From assembly GCF_950023065.1 (NCBI RefSeq), contig NC_088678.1, positions 6,438,580-6,502,579 on the forward strand: 64,000 bases of DNA, in the 5' to 3' direction. Made by a program: the position numbers and the translations under genes. This document shows, piece after piece, positions 58,461 through 64,000 of the stretch; position 1 is the first letter of the stretch, and every line of letters starts with the position of its first letter. Origin of the DNA: Planococcus citri. Its lineage: Eukaryota > Arthropoda > Insecta > Hemiptera > Pseudococcidae. The notes beneath the pieces are model-generated. The model was not told the origin of the DNA, did no database searches, and saw nothing but the letters and a program-made list of their open reading frames with translations.

Positions 58461-58684
58461 TGTTCGCTTATCTGCCGGTTTTTATTGAATTGAGCGAACA
58501 CAACGGGTGGTAAAAATTTAATTTTGAAGAGCATGTTGCGGCTCCACGTGGAGCTAAACTTTAAATTTTCAAAATTGAACAATAAGAAAGGTATCAAAAG
58601 GGAAGCCGACATCGGTTTTAAAATGAAACACTGCAGGGGTCCTAAAATATTCTTATCTACAGTGTTATCTTTCCCATTGTTCAA

Positions 58685-58850
58685 TTTTAGACTAGATGCC
58701 AAAAGCAGGTGGTTACCCTTTCGGAATCAAAACCCACCAGTCATTTGTGAAACACCTGCAGGTGTTTCATTTACACACGTAGATGCTGAAAGCAGGTGGT
58801 TACTCTTTCAGAATCAAAACCTCCAGTCATTTGTGATTTTGCTGTGCTCC
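58685..58850. repeat. Direct duplication of a ~60-bp unit
   Basis: AAAGCAGGTGGTTAC, AATCAAAACC and CCAGTCATTTGTGA occur at 58,698-58,751 and again at 58,789-58,836 in the same order. Confidence 0.7.
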
Positions 58851-58949
58851 CAAGAGGTTCTCTCACTCTCTCAGTACTGCAGTGCTTATGCTTTCCTGAT
58901 ATATCGCGTTGTGCTCCGGAGCTTTCAGAATAGCATAGCATAGTGTATT

Positions 58950-61890
58950 CGGAATCGCGTTGTGCTTTTTCTTTCAAAATCGTGTTGTGCTTTTTTTTGA
59001 AATCGCGTTGTGCTTTTTGTTCAAAATCGAGTTTTTTTTAAAAATCACGTTGTGCTTTTTTTTCAAATTTCGCGTTGCGCTTCTTTTTTAAAATCGCGTT
59101 GTGCTTTTTTTTCAAAATCGAGTTGTTTTTTTTAAAAATCACGTTGTGCTTTTTTTTCAAAGTTCACGTTGCGCTTCTTTTTTAAAATCACGTTGTGCTT
59201 CTTTTTTAAAATCGCGTTGTGCTTTTTTTTAAAAATTGCGTTGTGCTTTTTTTTTCGAAATCTAGTGCTTTTCAATTCCTAAAATTTGCATTGTGTTTTT
59301 TTTCGAAGTTCGCGTTGTGCTTCTTTTTCTGAAATTGCGTGGTGCTTTTTTTCGAAAACGCGTTGTGCTTTTTTTCGAAAACGCGTTGTGCTTTTTTTCT
59401 AAAATTCGCGTTGTTTTTTTATTTCAAAGTTCGCGTTGTGCTTTTTTTTCAAAATCGCGTTGTGCTTTTTTTTCAAAATTGTGTGGTGCTTTTTTTCAAA
59501 ATTTTGTTGTGCCTTGATTTTTGAAGTTAGCGTTGTGCTTTTTTTTCAAAGTTCACGTTGCGCTTTTTTTTAAAAATCACGTTGTGCTTTTTTTCCAAAA
59601 TTTGCGTTGTGCTTTTTTTTCAAAATCGCGTTGCGCTTTTTTTTAAAAATCACGTTGTGCTTATTTTCCAAAATTTGCGTTGTGCTTTTTTTTCAAAATC
59701 GCGTTGTGCTTTTTTTAAAAATCTCGTTGTGCTTTTTTTTTCAAAATCGCGTTATGCTTTTTTTCCAAAATGGTGTGGTGCTTTTTTTCAAAATTTTGTT
59801 GTGCCTTTTTTTTGAAGTTCGCGTTGTGCTTTTTTTTCAAAGTTTGCGTTGGGCTTTTTTTTTAAAAATCACAACTGTGCAGAGTTGGCGCGATTCGAAT
59901 CGCGCGAAAGAATCGAGAAAGAATCCGATTCTCACGATTCGAATCGGATTCGAATCGCGGTTCTTCAAGTCGAAAGAATCGGAAAACGCAGGAATCCGAT
60001 TCCCTTTTATAGAGAATCGCACCTTCTCGATTCCCTGCGATTCCTTGCAGGTATTATTCACGTGTTGAAACAGTAAAATGCACTGTTTTTAATGGCTTTT
60101 AGTGATGCATTTGCATTTTGTAGTTTGAGACTGGTGACATTTTTTTAAAGATTGGCTGTTGTGTGATAATATTGCAAATCAGTGATTCTATGCAGTGAAA
60201 GAACCGCGCAATGCAAGAATCGGATTCTCTTTAATGGAGAATCGCGCCCTCGCGATTCTCTGCAATTCCCTACTCACAGCCACAAACGAAAGAATAGAAC
60301 ATGAAAAATGATCATATACCTAGTTGGGGAAATTACTGATTTCATTTAAAATTCATTTGTCAAGTCCTGAAGTTGAAAAAAATTAGTATTTGGGAATCGG
60401 AATCGGAGGGAATCGAGAACCGCTAAAGAATCGGATTCAGAACCGGATTCACTCTGTGAAAGAATCGAGAGTGGAGAATCCCGATTCTCTCAGGTATGGG
60501 AATCGTAATTCAGGAATCCGATTCTGACGAACCGAGGAATCGCGCCAACTCTGCAACTGTGCTTTTTTTCCAAAATTCTTGTTGTGCTTTTTAAAAAAAA
60601 AAAATCGCGTTGTGCTTTTTTTCTAAAATTTGCGTTGTGCTTTTTTTCCTAAAATTCGCGTTGTGTTCTTTTTTTTTGAAGTTCGCGTTGTGCTTTTTTT
60701 AAAAATTACGTTGTGCTTTTTTTAAAAAAAACCTTGTTGTGCTTTTTTTTCAAAATCGCGTTATGTTTTTTTTCCAAAATGGTGTGGTGCTTTTTTTCAA
60801 AATTCTGTTGTGCCTTTTTTTTTGAAGTTGGCGTTGTGCTTTTTTTTCAAAGTTCGCGTTGCGCTTTTTTTTAAAATCACATGCTTTTTTTCCAAAATTT
60901 GCGTTGGTTTTTTTTTTTAAAATCGCGTTGTGCTTTTTTTCTAAAATTCGCGTTGTGTTCTTTTTTTTGAAGTTCGTGTCGTGCTTTTTTTTAAAAATCG
61001 CGTTGTGCTTCTTTTTCTGAAATTGTGTGGTGCTTTTTTTTGAAATCGCGTTGTGCTTTTTTTTTAAAATTCGCGTTTTTTGATTTCAAAGTTCGCGTTG
61101 TGCTTTTTTTTCAAAATCGCGTTGTGTGTTTTTTTTTTCAAAATCGTGCTGTGCTTTTTTTCCAAAATTTGCTTTGTGCTTTTTTTTCCGAAGTCGCGTT
61201 GTGCTTTTTTTCAAAGTTGGCCTTGTGCTTTTTTGAGAATTCGCGTTGATCTTTTTTCAAAGTTTGCACTGTGCTTTTTTTCAAAATTGTGTTGCGCTTT
61301 TTTTTCGAAATCGCGTTGTGCTTTTTTTAAACTAAAATTCGCGTTGTGCCTTTTTTCAAAATCGCGTTGTGCTTTTTTTTCCAAAATCGCGTTGTGCTTT
61401 TTTTTAAATCATCATTGCGTTCTGCTTTCAAAATCCCAATTGCTTTTTTCCAAAGTTGCTTTGTGCTTTTTTTGAAAATCGTATTGTGCTTTTTTTCTCC
61501 AAATCACGTTGTGCGTTTTTTTTAAAATCATGATTGCGTTCTGCTTTCAAAATCCCAATCGCTTTTTTTCAAAGTTGCATTGTGCTTTTTTTGAAAATCG
61601 TGATGTGCTTTTTTTTCATAATCGTATTGTGATTTTTTTTAAAATCATGATTGCGTTCTGCTTTCAAAATTCCAATCGTTTTTTTTTTAAAGTTGCGTTA
61701 TGCTTTTTTTTCAAAATCGTATTTTGATTTTTTTCGGAATCTTGTTCTATTTTTGAAATTTGCGTTGTGATTTTGTTCTAAATCGCATTGTGCTTATTAT
61801 TTTGAAGTCGCATTGTGCTTTTTTCGAAGTTGCGCCTTTTTTTGAAATTTTGTTATGCTTCTTTTCCAAAATTGCGTTGCGCTTTCCAAA
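58950..61890. repeat. ~2.9-kb minisatellite of ~25-30-bp CGCGTTGTGCTTTTTT units
   Basis: Many diverged units follow the form AAAATCGCGTTGTGC then 7-9 T and C/A-rich spacer. Towards 61.4-61.9 kb the units change to variants such as TCATGATTGCGTTCTGC. Open frames here (Phe/Cys/Ala-rich CAFFSKSR-type) are artefacts. The array is interrupted by the hAT-like element at 59,880-60,553. Confidence 0.9.
59880..60553. mobile_element. 674-bp hAT-like MITE, perfect 8-bp duplication CAACTGTG
   Basis: The ends CAGAGTTGGCGCGATTCGAA and the mirror of CAGAGTTGGCGCGATTCCTC are flanked by identical CAACTGTG (59,872-59,879 and 60,554-60,561). The interior is full of GAATCGGATTC/AGAATCGCG palindromic words and has no transposase. 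It separates two halves of the minisatellite. Confidence 0.88.
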
Positions 61891-61940
61891 CTAAAGAAGC
61901 TACGCACACTGTTACAGCTGCGCTTGGCGCAGCTGTCTAG

Positions 61941-64000
61941 TTTTTTTGTTATTTCGTTTCTGGTAAACTAAAGGTACATATTTTATATACAGCTTGGATG
62001 GACTTTTTACCTGAATTCAAGGAAATTTTTCAAATCCTCTAGTTCCAGATTTAGAATGCATGAAACGTGTTTCAAAATATACTTGTATGTACATGTACTT
62101 CTACCTATTTTCTACCCCTTTTTCAAAATTTGGTCACATTGCAAATTCTGAAGAAATTCAAAATATTGTCTTATTTTTCAATACACCACCAGCCTCCTCT
62201 TCCCAATAAATGTTCACAAAATCACGACCACGCGTTCATTCATCTCTAAATCTTTCTCAATTTCCACTGACCCATAACATTTACCAACTTTCCAGCCAAA
62301 AAGAACTGTCTTTCAAAACTTCACAAATAATGCCAGCATCGTCATCATCCCAACACACCTTTATACACTGGCAAAAAGTTCAAATCTCTCGTCTGCTGTA
62401 TAGCCGAGTTCAAAGCCCTCTCATTCACATAACGGAGAAGGAGAACGGAGCAATGGGCTACGTAAAATTACGAGATTAATTCGCCATCTGCCAAAATCAA
62501 GATCGACTGCGCGTATTGCGAATAATTCAAGCATGTTACATTACCATCAATCAGTACCACACTTCGGTATAAGCGAAGATGAGAAAAAAAAACGGGAACT
62601 GCGCGCCAGCTACGAATAATAAGAGTACCTAAAGGTAATGAAGACTCGTGCATAAGACGATGAGTAAATTATATAAATAAATATCAGGCCAGACGCAAGG
62701 CCAGTCGAGTACCGCGCTCCATTATCTTACCAGAATGTCAGGTACCTACTTACTCTCGTATACATATGTAATGTACATTGTACTGTCTTGTGCTGTACAT
62801 ATTACGCACATGGGTCTTGCGTCTTGCGCTTACCATTGCGAGCATATTGTGGTAATGATTTACCAAACTGTGTAATTATATTATAGATGCGAGTTCGTTT
62901 CGCCGCCTCGGATTTACAAGTCTGTACCATAGTCGTCCTAGTAACGCGCTAATGCTCGAGATTCTATTGCAGATGGTCGCTTTTTTACAGAGTAAGGTGT
63001 TCAGAAATGGTAGATTTGGTTTAGGTTTTCAAATGGTTGCGGAAAAATTGGCCAAAACAGATTCTGAATAGGAAAAATTGGCATGATATGGAAGTTCGAC
63101 AAATTGGAAAAACCCCTCCCTCTATCCCATCCTTCCCCTTCCTTCCTACCTCTCGATCCACAAATTTCACATAAAACCCTTCAAGCAGGTGGATGCTTAT
63201 CAGTTGGGCTTTCCAAATGAACTGATTCAGATCAAACGTCACCAATAAAAACACACCAAAGAACTCTCAATGAAAGCGTACATATCCAAAAATGTCATTA
63301 AAGTCAATACGAGCATGAGATTATGATTTTTTCCCCCTTCAAAAATGATTTGGAACCACTTTGGAGAAAAATTACACAACTCAAAGCAAGATAGGGCCCT
63401 TATTTTGTAGATCCATATTCATTCATATTTGAAGTTACCATAAAAATAAAAACCATTTCCAACGCCGAAGATGATTCAGAAACTTACTACATGATATTTT
63501 AGGAACACCCTGTACCATTTTGTACATAGCACTACGTACTTACTTTACTTCGCAGTATCTGGAAGTAAACGTACATCGTAATATGGGACAATTGGCACCT
63601 AAATTTCTAGTTCTTGGGCACCTAATTTTAATGCATTCGCTAAGACGATCAACGGCACACGAAAATTAAACAGAACCAAGGTGTTGTGAGTCAGCGTCTC
63701 AGCGATTAAATAACACCTATTTTTTTCCTTCTGGTATCGTCATATTAACGCGAAATTTTTACCTTTGTGTGATAAAACGTCGACTTCGTTAGTTATACCT
63801 ACTTCCTACTTCCTGGCTACGAATACTTATCGATACTTAAGTATAGTAAATTTGTTGCTGCTTAATCAAAATGCCCTCTTTTCAGGTTTTCCCCCGGATT
63901 AATCACAAAAGTGTACTTAGGTAATGAGAAAATGATTGAAAGAATGTCTTACCTATTATATTGTTCTGCGAATTATCGATTTGATTTTCTTTGTTCGAAT
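61941..64000. other. Intergenic, no gene supported
   Basis: After the CTAG end the sequence returns to mostly unique AT-rich DNA. A GC-richer stretch lies near 62,480-62,990. Short frames exist but none has a motif or a convincing splice context. The missing 5' exons of the F-box gene were not recognised here. Confidence 0.4.

Larger units (their letters stand above)
57924..61940 (+). mobile_element. Candidate Helentron-associated (HINE/DINE-like) element, ~4.0 kb
   Basis: The left end has AGTGTGCGTAGC (57,925-57,936), part of a hairpin AGTGTGC-GTA-GCACACT. The right end has its inverse GCTACGCACACT (61,899-61,910). A 10-bp-stem hairpin (ACAGCTGCGC, loop TTG, GCGCAGCTGT; 61,914-61,936) follows, then CTAG (61,937-61,940) and a T run. 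Inverted subterminal repeats, a 3' hairpin next to the right one, a CTRR end, insertion in T-rich DNA and an internal variable tandem array are the known layout of non-autonomous Helentron relatives. No Rep/helicase coding is present. The left boundary is approximate. Confidence 0.6.

Noticed and set aside
59607..61475. Phe/Ala/Cys-rich open frames up to ~150 codons
   Set aside because: They are translations of the CGCGTTGTGC-T minisatellite. Frames shift with each unit length change and nothing resembles a protein family.

Overview
This window is nuclear DNA from an animal, almost certainly an insect. The evidence is AT-rich sequence, spliced genes with short GT-AG introns (many GTAAG donors), animal orthologues, and abundant non-LTR and cut-and-paste transposon remnants. 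The recurring TACCTACCTA and ACTCGTA words suggest a hemipteran or related insect, but that is only an impression. No bacterial, organellar or CRISPR features were seen.

Layout. 1-34.6 kb is gene-poor and filled with mobile-element remains. It holds a broken RTE-type LINE (about 1.24-4.5 kb, minus) that was itself hit by two DNA transposons; a 936-bp TA-flanked MITE (5,961-6,896); a hAT-type MITE (12,418-13,089) inside a diverged repeat array; a broken Jockey/CR1-type LINE (13,844-15,511, plus); an 'ATTCGCGAAC' higher-order tandem array (17.64-18.3 kb); two large foldback repeats (18.6-22.15 kb); and a stacked nest of elements at 26,250-28,073 next to remnants of unrecognised coding sequence.

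34.6-52.4 kb is the gene island. In order: puromycin-sensitive aminopeptidase Psa (minus, 13 exons, complete), POP1 of RNase P/MRP (plus, 7 exons, complete), acyl-protein thioesterase (minus, 6 exons, complete), a lone candidate signal-peptide exon (minus), and an F-box gene of the FBXO25/FBXO32 family (minus, five 3' exons, 5' end not found). Psa and POP1 are divergent across 468 bp. POP1 and the thioesterase converge. The roughly 5-kb intron of the F-box gene carries two foldback elements. The four genes are unrelated housekeeping functions: proteolysis, RNA processing, depalmitoylation and ubiquitin ligation. There is no sign that they form a pathway.

52.4-64 kb is repeat-rich. It has a ~3.4-kb minisatellite of 21-bp units (54.53-57.9 kb) with a hAT MITE inside, followed directly by a ~4-kb structure (57.92-61.94 kb) with inverted subterminal repeats, a 3' hairpin and a CTAG end, as in a Helentron-associated (HINE/DINE-like) element. 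Its core is a ~2.9-kb minisatellite that was hit by another hAT MITE.

The main result is how much insertion history can be read directly: five hAT-like pairs of terminal repeats, three with perfect 8-bp target duplications, two of them nested with a tRNA-derived element in the middle, and a LINE whose reading frame is restored when an inserted element is removed. The most speculative but potentially functional signal is the family of kilobase-scale inverted repeats, two of them in a transcribed intron, which could be sources of long hairpin RNA. No new protein-coding system was convincingly identified.
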